Shown here: positions 10,469 to 21,523 of the stretch, piece after piece | Numbering within the stretch: the stretch's first letter is position 1 | Layout of the letters: each line of letters begins with the position of its first letter | Source: Dactylis glomerata | Lineage: Eukaryota > Streptophyta > Magnoliopsida > Poales > Poaceae | Direction: 5' to 3' | NCBI GenBank assembly: GCA_007115705.1 | Contig: QXEO01000143.1 | Coordinates: 1,951,874 to 2,015,873, forward strand | DNA length: 64,000 nucleotides | Translations under genes and position numbers: made by a program | The notes under the pieces: generated by a model | Database searches by the model: none | The model's input: the letters and a program-made list of their open reading frames with translations, nothing else | Told to the model about the DNA's origin: nothing

Positions 10469-13400
10469 CTATTCAAAAGCGAACTCTGCAGGTACCTGCA
10501 ATTTGTCTTGGATGAATTCTTCCGGAGAAACTGTTTCAATAACATCAACATCTTCATTATAAGAATCTCCAGAAATATAATGCTTGAGTCTTTGCCCATT
10601 CACCACTTGTGTAGAATCATCTTTCAATGAAGCAATCTTAATAGCACCTGAGCGGTACACTTCCACAATAACATATGGTCCTTCCCATTTAGAAAGTAAT
10701 TTTCCTGCAAAAAATCTGAGACGAGACCTATACAATAGAACTTTCTCACCAACATGAAACTCTCTCTTAAGAATTCTCTTATCATGCCATTGCTTGACTT
10801 TCTCTTTGAAAAGTCTGGCATTCTCATACACTTCGTTTCTCCACTCATCTAGAGAACTCAAATCTAACAACCTTTTCTTACCGGCTAGTTTAAAATCTCT
10901 GTTAAGCTCTCTCACTGCCCAAAAAGCTTTGTGTTCTAATTCTAAGGGCAAGTGACACGCTTTTCCGTAAACCATCTTATAAGGAGACATACCCATGGGG
11001 TTCTTATAAGCAGTTCTATAAGCCCATAAAGCATCGTTTAACTTACTAGCCCAGTTTTTCCTAGATCTATTAACAGTCTTCTGCAAGATAGACTTGATCT
11101 CCCTATTTGAAAGCTCTACCTGCCCACTAGTTTGGGGATGATAAGCAGAAGCAATTCTATGATTGACATCATATTTAGGAAGAGTTTTTCTAAAACTACC
11201 ATGAATAAAATGAGAACCTCCATCAGTCATAAGATATCTAGGCACTCCGAACCTAGGAAAAATAACATCCTTAAGCATTTTTAACGAAGTCTCACCATCG
11301 GCACTCTTTGTAGGTATGGCTTCTACCCATTTAGTAACATAATCAACAGCAACAAGTATATGGGTATAGCCTTTTGAAGGAGGAAAAGGACCCATAAAGT
11401 CAAATCCCCAACAATCAAACGGTTCAATAACAAGAGTGTAATTCATAGGCATCTCATTGCGTCTAGAAATATTACCAATTCTTTGACATTCATCGCAAGA
11501 TAAAACATACCTTCTGGCATCTTTAAAGAGGGTTGGCCAATAAAAACCTGATTGTAGAACCTTCTGTGCGGTTCTATCTCTAGCATGATGCCCTCCAAAA
11601 GCACTGCTATGGCATTTTCTTAATATCTCTTGTTGCTCATATTCCGGTACGCATCTTCTCATGATACCATCAACTCCTTCTTTATATAAATGTGGGTCAT
11701 CCCAAAAGTAATGCCTCAAATCATAAAAGAATTTTCTTCTTTGCTGAGCTGTAAAGGTCGGAGGCAAATACTTGGAAACAATAAAGTTAGCATAATCAGC
11801 ATACCAAGGAAGGTCTCGTGAAGTTACATTAATCGCAGCCAACTGTTCATTTGGAAAACTATCATTAACAGGAATAGGATCAAAAGAAATGTTTTCCAAT
11901 CTAGACAAGTTGTCAGCCACAGGATTTTCAGCACCTTTCCTATCTACGATATGCAAATCAAACTCTTGTAAAAGCAACACCCATCTAATAAGCCTAGGCT
12001 TAGCATCCTTCTTAGTCATAAGATATCTAATAGCAGCGTGATCAGTATGAATAATAACTTTAGAATCAACAATGTAAGATCTAAACTTATCACAAGCAAA
12101 AACAACAGCAAGAAACTCTTTCTCAGTAGTAGCATAATTCTTCTGAGCAGCATCAAGAGTCTTACTAGCATAATGAATAACATTCAACTTATTATCTATG
12201 CGCTGTCCAAGAACAGCACCAATAGCAAAATCACTAGCATCGCACATAATTTCAAAAGGTAAATTCCAATCAGGTGGTTGAACAATAGGAGCAGTAGTTA
12301 AAGCCTTCTTAAGAGTTTCAAAAGCTTCCTTACAATCATCATCAAAGACAAATGGTACATCCTTTTGAAGAAGATTAGTAAGAGGCTTTGAAATCTGAGA
12401 GAAATCTTTAATAAACCTCCTATAGAAACCAGCATGACCAAGAATACTACGAATACCTTTAACATCTCTGGGACAGGGCATTTTCTCAATTGCCTCCACT
12501 TTTGCTCTGTCAACTTCAATACCTCTTTCAGAAATTTTATGTCCAAGAACAATTCCTTCATTTACCATAAAGTGGCATTTCTCCCAATTAAGAACAAGGT
12601 TAGTTTCTTCGCACCTCTGCAAAACTTTATCAAGGTTGTGCAAACAATTATCAAAAGAAGTTCCATAGACGGAGAAATCGTCCATGAAGACCTCCACAAT
12701 TTCTTCACAAAAGCCATGAAAAATAGCAGACATACATCTTTGAAAAGTAGCAGGAGCATTGCATAAACCAAACGGCATGCGTCTATAAGCATAAGTTCCA
12801 TAAGGGCAAGTAAAAGTGGTTTTCTCTTGATCATCCTTCTTAACAGGAATTTGAGAAAAACCAGAATAACCATCAAGGAAACAAAAATGAGTCTTCTTAG
12901 ACAACCTTTCTAGCATTTGATCTATAAACGGTAAAGGGTAATGATCTTTCTTAGTAACTTTGTTTACCTTCCTATAATCAATGCACATTCTATAACCAAC
13001 TACTACCCTTTGAGGAATAAGCTCGTTATTCTCATTAGGCACAACAGTCATACCTCCTTTCTTAGGAACACAATGAATAGGACTAACCCATCTACTATCA
13101 GCAATAGGATAAATAATACCAGCATCAAGGAGCTTTAATACCTCATTTCTTACCACATCCTTCATCTTGGGAATTAGGCGGCGTTGATGCTCCACAATTG
13201 GCTTCGCATCTTTCTCCATATTAATGGCATGCTGACATAAAGTGGGAGAAATCCCTTTTAAATCATCAAGAGTATATCCCATAGCTCCTCGGTGTTTCCT
13301 CAATATCTCCAATAATCTTTCCTCTTCCTTTCCTGAAAGTTTAGAACTAATAATAACAGGATATATTTTCTTATCATCAATATAAGCATATTTAAGATTA

Positions 13401-15202
13401 TGAGGCAAAGGCTTTAATTCAAACACAGGATCTTCTTTAGGCGGCAAAGTGGTACCAAGATCCTCCACAGGTAGATTACGCTTCAGTAATGATGGTTGAT
13501 GAAGAAGAATGTCATCAATCTCTTCTCTTTCCTTGCTAAAAACATCACTTTCGTGATCTTCCATGAATTGCTGCAAGGCATTATTAGGGGCAAGAGCAAT
13601 AGAAGCAAGCTGCTCAACTCGAAAATTTTCATTAGGCGTGTCGTTTTCATAAGCAGTCTTAGCAAACTTGGAAAAATTAAACTCATAAGACTCTCCATTA
13701 AACTTAGTAAAAAAATTCTCCTTCTTACAATCTATCACGGCGCCACAGGTGTTCAAAAATGGTCTACCAAAAATAATAGGACAAGTTTTACTAGCCTCCT
13801 TACCAAGTACTAGAAAATCAGTAGGGTATTTAGTCTTACCGCAAAGAACTTCCACATCTCGGACAATACCAAGAGGCCAAACTGTCTCTCTGTTAGCAAG
13901 CTGAACAACCACATCAATATCTTCAAGTTCACAAGCGCCAATCTCGTGCATGATTTCTTTGTAAAGCTCTAAGGGAATAGCACTTGCACTAGCACCAATA
14001 TCACATAAACCATAATAGCAATGATCTCCAATCCTGACAGAAATAACAGGAACACTTGCTTTCCTATGCTTTTTAGGATGTGAAAGAATGTTAGAAGCAT
14101 CTTCACAAAAGAGAATATATTCATCCCCTACATCTTTAGTAACAAGATCCTTCAATATAGCTACAGGAGACTTAATAGTAATTTGCTCATCAGGCTCTGC
14201 AGCTTTCTTAGTACTTTTATTAGACACACTTACCAAAGTAGAATACTTTTTTACCTTAGCAGGGAAAGGTGTCTTCTCAAAATAAGGTTCAGGCACAATG
14301 CTATCAATAGTACAAACTTCAGTAGCTGTAGCAGGAATATGACTAATAGAATCTTTGTAAGGCGCATGATATTTGTTCCAATCTTTCTTTGGAACATCAA
14401 TATAAGAGGCAAAAGCCTTAAGACAATTAGCAAGTATTTGTGAATCAAGACCATAAGCAGCGCTAACACTATGAAAGTCATTGGTCCCCATAAAAGATTT
14501 AATGCATTCATAATCATAGTTTATACCTGACTTCCTACCTTTGTCGTTTTCCCAACCTTCAGCATTTTCTTGTATACGGTCAAGAAGTTTCCACTTAGCA
14601 TCTTCTTTCATATGAGTAAGTGATCCAAAGCAAGAAGCATCCAAATAATCCTTATCAGGAAGAGTAAGCCGTGCATAAAAATTATTAATAACAATATTAT
14701 TGGGGAGCTCATGAATCGGGCATTTGAGCATTAGTAACTTCAATCTCCCCCACGCTTGGGCAATACTCTCTCCATCATGAGGCCAAAAATTATATATCCG
14801 GTTACGGTCTTTATGAATTTCACTTGGAGGATAAAACTTGGAATAAAAGAGAGGCACAATATCCTCCCATGCCATAGATGGACCATCTTGGAGTAGTCGA
14901 TACCACTCTTCAGCTTTGCCTTTCAATGATAATGAGAATAATTTCTTCTTGACCTGGCTTGGTGAAATACCTGCACATCTGAACAACTCGCATAATTCAT
15001 GTATAAATAATAAGTGATCACCCGGATGGACAGTTCCATCTCCTGAATAGCAGTTATCCATAATACGCCCAACAATTTTCATAGGTATCTTAAAAGGATC
15101 AATTTCAGCAGGCGGTGGCGGTGGTGGTTCCTCCGCATGTGCAGCAGCAGCAGCAGTAGTAGATGTGTTTCCAAATAGGAAACCAAATGGAGAGTTCTCC
15201 AT
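10469..15202 (-). CDS. gag-pol polyprotein (gag, protease, RT, RNase H, integrase)
   Basis: One open frame encodes the whole replication set, with no stop or frameshift. An in-frame Met lies 11 codons upstream, but the Met at 15202 begins the Athila-like gag. Numbering below is from the upstream Met. Gag spans about 45-230. The aspartic protease has Asp-Ile-Gly-Ala-Ser at 412-416 and IIFGRPF at 487-493. RT spans about 700-880 with FLDGYSGF (786-793) and the catalytic FMDDF (850-854). RNase H has CDASDFAIGAVLG (998-1010). Integrase has an HHCC region (about 1209-1250, ending C1247-x2-C1250), catalytic Asp1279, Asp1338 and Glu1374, and a GPY/F module (WEGPYVI, 1517-1523). No chromodomain is seen, as expected for Athila. 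There is no CCHC knuckle between gag and protease. All visible active-site residues are intact, so this copy could be autonomous. Confidence 0.95.
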   Translation of the reverse strand: MENSPFGFLFGNTSTTAAAAAHAEEPPPPPPAEIDPFKIPMKIVGRIMDNCYSGDGTVHPGDHLLFIHELCELFRCAGISPSQVKKKLFSLSLKGKAEEWYRLLQDGPSMAWEDIVPLFYSKFYPPSEIHKDRNRIYNFWPHDGESIAQAWGRLKLLMLKCPIHELPNNIVINNFYARLTLPDKDYLDASCFGSLTHMKEDAKWKLLDRIQENAEGWENDKGRKSGINYDYECIKSFMGTNDFHSVSAAYGLDSQILANCLKAFASYIDVPKKDWNKYHAPYKDSISHIPATATEVCTIDSIVPEPYFEKTPFPAKVKKYSTLVSVSNKSTKKAAEPDEQITIKSPVAILKDLVTKDVGDEYILFCEDASNILSHPKKHRKASVPVISVRIGDHCYYGLCDIGASASAIPLELYKEIMHEIGACELEDIDVVVQLANRETVWPLGIVRDVEVLCGKTKYPTDFLVLGKEASKTCPIIFGRPFLNTCGAVIDCKKENFFTKFNGESYEFNFSKFAKTAYENDTPNENFRVEQLASIALAPNNALQQFMEDHESDVFSKEREEIDDILLHQPSLLKRNLPVEDLGTTLPPKEDPVFELKPLPHNLKYAYIDDKKIYPVIISSKLSGKEEERLLEILRKHRGAMGYTLDDLKGISPTLCQHAINMEKDAKPIVEHQRRLIPKMKDVVRNEVLKLLDAGIIYPIADSRWVSPIHCVPKKGGMTVVPNENNELIPQRVVVGYRMCIDYRKVNKVTKKDHYPLPFIDQMLERLSKKTHFCFLDGYSGFSQIPVKKDDQEKTTFTCPYGTYAYRRMPFGLCNAPATFQRCMSAIFHGFCEEIVEVFMDDFSVYGTSFDNCLHNLDKVLQRCEETNLVLNWEKCHFMVNEGIVLGHKISERGIEVDRAKVEAIEKMPCPRDVKGIRSILGHAGFYRRFIKDFSQISKPLTNLLQKDVPFVFDDDCKEAFETLKKALTTAPIVQPPDWNLPFEIMCDASDFAIGAVLGQRIDNKLNVIHYASKTLDAAQKNYATTEKEFLAVVFACDKFRSYIVDSKVIIHTDHAAIRYLMTKKDAKPRLIRWVLLLQEFDLHIVDRKGAENPVADNLSRLENISFDPIPVNDSFPNEQLAAINVTSRDLPWYADYANFIVSKYLPPTFTAQQRRKFFYDLRHYFWDDPHLYKEGVDGIMRRCVPEYEQQEILRKCHSSAFGGHHARDRTAQKVLQSGFYWPTLFKDARRYVLSCDECQRIGNISRRNEMPMNYTLVIEPFDCWGFDFMGPFPPSKGYTHILVAVDYVTKWVEAIPTKSADGETSLKMLKDVIFPRFGVPRYLMTDGGSHFIHGSFRKTLPKYDVNHRIASAYHPQTSGQVELSNREIKSILQKTVNRSRKNWASKLNDALWAYRTAYKNPMGMSPYKMVYGKACHLPLELEHKAFWAVRELNRDFKLAGKKRLLDLSSLDEWRNEVYENARLFKEKVKQWHDKRILKREFHVGEKVLLYRSRLRFFAGKLLSKWEGPYVIVEVYRSGAIKIASLKDDSTQVVNGQRLKHYISGDSYNEDVDVIETVSPEEFIQDKLQVPAEFAFE

Positions 15203-15287
15203 AGCAGAGTAAAATAAAAGACAAAATAAAAACAATACTCACAGCGACGGTTACCTTTACCAATTCCACTCTTCAATAGCGCTACAC

Positions 15288-15305
15288 TCCCCGGCAACGG
15301 CGCCA
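15288..15305 (-). other. primer binding site (tRNA-Asp)
   Basis: TGGCGCCGTTGCCGGGGA on the minus strand, 11 bp inside the 5' LTR, complementary to the 3' end of plant tRNA-Asp(GUC). Confidence 0.9.
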
Positions 15306-15316
15306 GAAAATAATCT

Positions 15317-16827
15317 TGATGACCCACAAGTATAGGGGGTGTATTGTAGTACTTTCGATAAATAAGAGTGTCGAACCCAACGAGGAGCAGAAGGTGTTGA
15401 TGAGCAGTTTTGATCAAGGAATCACTGTAAATACTAGCAAACAGGTTTTCAGGAGTATTTGGTAATACGAGTAAATAAAGTGCGAGTAAATAAAAGACAG
15501 TAGTAACAATTGCAGCAAGTGGCCCAATCCTTTCTTTAGCAAAGGACAAGCCGGTTGTGTACTTATAATAACCAAACGTTCTCGAGGACACACGGGAGTT
15601 TCTGTCAAGAGCTTTCGCTTCATAGAGCCAATAGTATTCATTGGTTTGATAAGTGTTATGGGGGTGAACCTGTGCTAGCGCACTACCCTTACTAGGATAA
15701 ATACACACTTGTGATTATACCCCTTGCAAGCATCCGCAAATACAAGAATGTAATTAAGATAAATCTAACCACAGCCTTAAACTCTGAGATCCTACGCTCC
15801 CTGGTGCAATGGTTTCCCAACGGAGGTTTAGGTTTTTGTCACTCCAGCAACCCCACAATCGGTAGCCAAATACACAATGCATCTCACTAGGCCCATAAAT
15901 GGTGAAGTATCATGTAGTCGACGTTCACATGACACCACTAGTGAAATAGCACCACAACAATATCAAACCATTAAATATTTCTCAACAATAATTCACTACT
16001 AACATCTTGACTTCTCCCATGTCCTCAAGAACTAAACGAACTACTCACAAGACATCATATGGATCATGATCAGAGATGAAATAATGGTAAATAACAATCT
16101 GAACATAAACCTTAACTCAATGGTTCCACTCAATAGCATCAACTACAAGAGTAATAAACACCAGGAAAGTTTCCCCTATGAATATAACAAGATCCAACTC
16201 AAGATGTTATAGCGGGATGGCGTGGTGATGGTGGAGATGAAGGTGCTAGTGATGGAGATGATGATGATGATGATCCCAATGAAGTCCGGTGCGATGGTGA
16301 TGACGATGGCGACGATCTCCCCTCTCCGGGAAGGAATTTCCCTGGCAGAATTCTGCCTGCCGGAGAGCTTTTTCTCTCTGGTGTTCTCTGCCCCGCAGAG
16401 GCGGCTGTGTCTAACTCTGAGCCCCCCCTTTGACTTAGGTTTTTCGGGGACGATGATGTACACGGAGGGGCGAGACCAGAGGTGGGCCAGGGTGGCCTCA
16501 CATAGGGCCCGCGTGGCCAGGGGTGGGCCCGCGCCGCCCTGGCGTGTGGAGCCCCCCTGGCTCCTCTCGACTCCTCCTTCTGGCTTCGTGAGTCTTCTGG
16601 AAAAATATAATTTCTGGGTATTTTCCTGGAATTTTCCTGATCTTCAAAATATGGTCTCTTGATGGTCATTTTTCCAGCAGAATCCTGACTCCGGCAGCGA
16701 CTCCCCCGATGATCATCAAACATGTGAAAGCAAAGAAAATAACATAAGTATCATATCTAAATATGAAATATATTAATGAATAATAGTAAATTATGATACA
16801 AAATAGTGATGCAAATTGGACGTATCA
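15317..16827 (-). mobile_element. 5' LTR of the Sabrina-like element
   Basis: 1511 bp. It is collinear with 6428-7932 with scattered substitutions. A GAT triplet run lies near 16257-16275 and the GC-rich segment at about 16507-16548. Confidence 0.9.
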
Positions 16828-17224
16828 GTAGCACCCACCGCTCTCAGCTACCTTGACATCGCCACAAGGGCTACCACCTCGCCTAAGCACTCGTCAGCTT
16901 CCTCTCCAGTCCAAGCATCCGCGCCGCGACATCTACCATGATGCTCCCGCTACGACTGTGGTGGGGGGGGTCAGCCTTCTGGGTCTACTTCGGTTTATCT
17001 CTAGTCTGACCATCCATGTTGTTCACGATGCTCCCGCTACGACTGCGGAGGGGAGGGGGGTGTTAGAGTATACGTGTGGTACGACACGTCTATGATAGAG
17101 ATAGATCTCGTGTCCTGTCTTGTACTCCAAGATGATCCTTGTATGCCTATATATACTCGCCCCCGAGGCTCAATAATACATCCATCATATTCCGCCAATC
17201 TCTCTTCCTCTCTATCGTTCTACA
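16828..17224 (+). mobile_element. 3' end of a copia retrotransposon with a short LTR
   Basis: The LTR is at 17061-17224 (164 bp, TGTTAGAGTATACG to GTTCTACA) and includes TATATATA near 17149-17155. It is preceded by a PPT (AGGGGAGGGGGG, 17049-17060). The upstream 230 bp contain a possible C-terminal reading frame ending at about 16941, followed by a duplicated pre-PPT block. The 5' part is missing, being replaced by the Sabrina-like LTR at 16827. Confidence 0.7.
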
Positions 17225-17369
17225 AGTAAACACTAAAATATATCTAGATACATCTATCTTAGCAATATATTATGAGAAATAGAGGGAGTAGAACACATTA
17301 TCGCCTCTCTGAAAAAGTTAACAGTCGATATAAAGTTAACAGTAGACACGTAGAGTGATATGTTCTTTT
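17225..17369. other. low-copy flank with the right half of a Stowaway MITE
   Basis: About 17233-17290 (TCTAGATACATCTATC ... GAGGGAGTA) matches the right half of the Stowaway at 57143-57245. The left half is absent, probably lost at the copia boundary. Two copies of AAAGTTAACAGT lie at about 17315-17345. Confidence 0.5.
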
Positions 17370-17382
17370 GTTGCTGTGAACT
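17370..17382. repeat. left TSD of the LINE-like retroposon
   Basis: GTTGCTGTGAACT, identical to 56781-56793 about 39.4 kb away. Confidence 0.9.
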
Positions 17383-18498
17383 TTTTTTCGAAATGGAGGA
17401 CACCCTTAGCCTCTGCATCGAAAATATGCATACGGTCTTTTTTATTAATTTATTCAACAACAACAACAAAAGAGCATACATCAAAAAAATGTGAAGCCTC
17501 CACAGAACACCTACAAACCCAACAATGGGTGAAGATCAAGTTAACAGGGCCTTGTGCCCGGAAAACCAAAATCCCTCCATCAGCTAGAAACCAAGAAACT
17601 ATTGCATACCCCGAGACCCTCTCTAGGCAAAACGACTACACTCATCTGATTTAGCAGACTCTTAGAGAGCACCTCATGTACACGCCATAGAAGTTGTCAC
17701 TGCCATCAAACCGCTGAACCATCTTCACAGTTAAGATCTGCATAAATTTTGTCAATCCTGCCGATGACGCCACCATGGCGCAAGACGGCGCCTCCTTGAT
17801 GCATGTAAAATTCATGCATGAACTTTATACTTTACTGATGCATATTCTAACATATTAAGATGTTATGAGATGTTATAATCATGTTTTGCAATGATTTATG
17901 GGGATTTTCCATTGATCTCCCTTATTTTGGTTATAACTCTGCCGAATAGGAAAACCATGTCTTGTGTATTTTCATGTTTCAGGGACCTTCCGAAACTCAA
18001 ATTGATCTAGGATTTTTTGGGTGTTAATATTTTATCACGAGAAGCACCTGGAGAACAAGAAGTCAACGAGGAGGGCCACGAGGCCCAAAAGAGACCAGCT
18101 GGCGTGGCCACCAGACATCGTTTGGTCCTCAGAGCTTCGATGTTGTCTATCTTTGTCTCAGATTGTTCAGGTTATCTATCTTTGTCTCAGATTGTTCAGC
18201 TTGACCTAAAAACACCTATATGAAGACCCCTCGAAGCATTCTCGCGAAGAGGTGGAGAAACACGAAACCACGAAACAGAGGCTGTTCCAGTGAAGATTGG
18301 AGGGGGAAATGCTGCTGGAGTCACCCCCGGTCGCTTCTCCAACCTCTCCAACATCACCAACACCACCACCATGATGAAGAGGGAGTAGTGCACCTCTAGA
18401 CTATGGGTTTGTGGTAGTAGATTGTTCTATTTCTCTCTTGTGCTATGATGTTTAGATGCCATATGAGCTGCCCAACATGATTATGGCCATATTATATA

Positions 18499-18592
18499 CT
18501 TCCTCCGATCGAAAATAAGTGTCTGTGATTTTGTACTAGAGTAGTACAAAGTTTGTACTAAGTCACCGACAGTTATTTCCGATTGGAGGGAA
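18499..18592. mobile_element. Stowaway MITE in the 5' LTR of element A
   Basis: 94 bp with imperfect terminal inverted repeats (CTTCCTCCGATCGAAAATAA / TTCCCTCCAATCGGAAATAA) and TA duplications at 18497-18498 and 18593-18594. The 3' LTR (around 54220) has the empty site, so the MITE inserted after element A. Confidence 0.85.
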
Positions 18593-21516
18593 TAATTCAT
18601 ATGTGGTGGATTCTAATTTTATTGGATGATCTATGAGATGTGATACTTTATTATGTTCTTGATGTATGATTAGATGAATATTGTTGCCCTGTTCTTTATT
18701 ACTTGTTCTGATCCAACTTTTATGCGAGAGCATGAAGGGGATGGTGTGTATTAGATGGAGTAACTTGGTAGCAGTAGTGAATTGTGACAACAATTTCATG
18801 ACCTGCTATGGTAGTTTACTAATCCGTAGTTACCTCACTAGGGACTAAAAGAATCCATGTGCCATATTCTTACATGACAGCTAAGAATCCTAAGTTGGTA
18901 TTTGAAAGGACACTGATGTCGCCTAGAGGGGGGTGAATAGGCGATTTAAAACTTTTACGAGTGGCTTGACAAATGCAGAATAAAACTAACATTTAATTTG
19001 CCAAGCATACAAAACCTAAATAAACTAGGTTCACCTATGTGCACCAACAACTTATGCTAAACAAGATAAGCAACTATGTGATAGCACGATATCTATAACT
19101 TCAAGCACGAAGGCTATCACAAAGTAAATTGCATAAGTAAAGGAGCTCGGATATAGAAATACCGAGGCACGTGGAGACAACGATGTATCCCGAAGTTCAC
19201 ACCCTTGCGGGTGATAATCTCCGTTGGAGGGGTGTGGAGGCACAAATGCTCCCCAAACGCCACGGAGGCTTACCGTAATCTCCTCGAGCCCTCCCACCAA
19301 GATGGAAGATCCAATCCACTATGGGACCCTTGAGGGCGGTCACCGAACCCGCACAAAGCTTGGGGCAACTCCACAACTTAATTGGAGGCTCCCAAATCCA
19401 CAAAGCCACTAAGATTGGGTCACACTCCACAACTCAATTGGAGGCTCCCAATAATTGCCATGGAGGCACCACAAAGCTTGGGAAGATCTCCACAACTTAA
19501 TTGGAGGTCCCCAAGAAATCTACTAAGCCGCCTAGGGTTCCAAGAACCCAAGAGGAAATAAGCTTCTTGCTTTCACCACCGAATCTCCGAGGCGAACTCA
19601 AACCAATGCACCAAATGCAATGGCAAGAACACACGAAGTGCTCAAATCCTTCTCTCCCAAATCCTACCAAAGCAACAAATGCTATGGAGGGATATGAGAG
19701 GAAGAACAAGGAGGAAATCCGCAAAGAACTCCAAGATCTAAATCCAACAGGTTCCCCTCACTTAGAGGAGAAAGTGATTGGTGGAAAAGTAGATCTAGAT
19801 CTCCTCTCTCTTTTCCCTCAAAGAGATGCAAGAAACATGGGGGGAAGAAGGAGGGAGGGCAAGTTTTCAAGATCAACAATGGAGGAGAGAGAAGCCCAAA
19901 AATGTGGTTGGCTCAACGAGGAAGAAGGGGTATTTATATGTGGGGAAAATATGGCCGTTGGAAGCAGCCCGCCGGACAGTTCAGCCGTAAGTCTGGCGCC
20001 GCCGGACTAGAGACCGGACGGTCCGGCGGCCCGCCGAAATTTTCTGGTCCAGCTCTGAAACACGCGCCAGTATAGCAGTTCATTCCCGCGTCGGACTGGT
20101 CCGGTCTGCCGCCGGAAGGTCTGGCCTGGACTCCGGCCTGGCCAGACCTGGGGCCGAACTGGACAGCCCAAAAACCAAATAACTTTTGCAAGGAAACTCC
20201 AAATGAGATGAAACCAATTTTGTTGGAAACCTATGTAACAACCCAAATTTTTGAGAAATAGAAATAAATAGATTTATTAAAATACCAAATTTTGGAGACA
20301 ACAATTTTTTTTATTTTGAATACAAGATTAATTTCTTGTCTTTTAAAGCTGGTGAATTTGAGCATTTGCTCCCATGCTTCAAATAAAAGGAGTATGAGAA
20401 AGGGTTGAAATCCAATCCTTTGAGCCTAATTTTTGAAAACCATTATTTGGGAAGATAGTAAAATCATATCTCAAGAAGGCTAGCTTTGTTATAAAAGAGT
20501 AAAATAAAAAGAACCTATCTTCAAACGAATATGTTCTCAAGTGGATATTTCCAAAAATATTGGAATCAACATTTTGAAAACTTATTTTTCAAAATCTTTG
20601 AAAACCCCCGAATGATTTCTTGGCCAAGTTTTTAAGTCCAAAGGAAAACTTTGTTTATAAATGATTTATTTCATTAGAATTGTTTTCTACATATTTAATC
20701 TTTGCATGAATTCATGCTACACCTACTTAAGTATTGAAGTCAGCAAATCATAAACAATGGGAAGTCAAAACAGAAAGAAATGAGAAGAAACACAAAATCC
20801 TAAATTGGAAACAAACAACAAAATGATCTGCAGCAGATTATTGACTACCCTACTTTGGACCACGGGATTAAGCAATCCTTAACCCAACTGAAGGGGAGAT
20901 CAGTTGGTTGAGTAAGAACAAACTACCCTCTTGCATGACTGCAAAAGTTTGGACCAAAAATCAAACCCTAACCTCTTTCAAATTTTAGCCAAACTTTGAA
21001 TTCTATATAGAAACCATTCCAAGATATTATTCTTTTTCAACCAAACCAGCACCTCTGGACAAAACAAAAACATTTCTAGAACCCTTATCCACTACTGGTG
21101 CAAACTCAATTCGAAAAATTTCAAAATTTGAAACTTTATTTCTTGCGAGCATTTGATCAAACAGTTGGCGGGCAAGAATCAAACAAGGTCAAACTCACTA
21201 TTTTGTGCAGTGCATCCCTGCACCTCTGACGTGCTCATGTACTTCCCACAGTGCCCTGGACTCTCCTTTGTCGATCCCCTGTCTCCCCTGCCCGGACCCC
21301 GACCATGAGACCCGGAAGAACGTCGCCCGACCACGTCCACCAGGCATCACTTGCCCCCTCTGCACCAGACCACCCCACCGCCCGCAAGCGCGCCAGCAGC
21401 ATGCCACAGCACGCCGCAGCCCTCCGCCGAAAGCACCGACCGCCTCGTCCCTTCTTTAGCCGACACCGGTCGTGCTCTGGCCGCCGATCCACTCACCTCA
21501 TGCTCCCTCTCCCGCC

Positions 21517-21523
21517 TATAAAA
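21517..21523 (+). promoter_or_regulatory. TATA box in LTR1 of element C
   Basis: CGCCTATAAAAGGCCGCC context inside the GC-rich island; same context at 27981-27987 (LTR2) and 43644-43650 (LTR3). About 210 bp downstream CCGCCGGTGAGCC could be a splice donor, which would give a gene-like leader. Confidence 0.6.

Larger units (their letters stand above)
6428..16827 (-). mobile_element. complete Sabrina-like gypsy (Athila lineage) retrotransposon
   Basis: The element is bounded by two similar LTRs (6428-7932 and 15317-16827). In minus-strand order it holds a tRNA-Asp PBS, one long uninterrupted polyprotein ORF, a coiled-coil ORF, a 1.7-kb 3' non-coding region and a PPT. The minus-strand LTR start TGATACGTCCAATTTGCATC is one I associate with Sabrina. 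By eye the LTRs differ at roughly 2-3% of positions. The five bases flanking the two ends (GGGAG and GTAGC) do not match, and the flanks belong to different elements, so the current structure may be a recombinant of two copies rather than a single clean insertion. Confidence 0.9.

Noticed and set aside
12038..14517. Many short ORFs on both strands inside the polyprotein region
   Set aside because: Shadows of the long minus-strand gag-pol frame.
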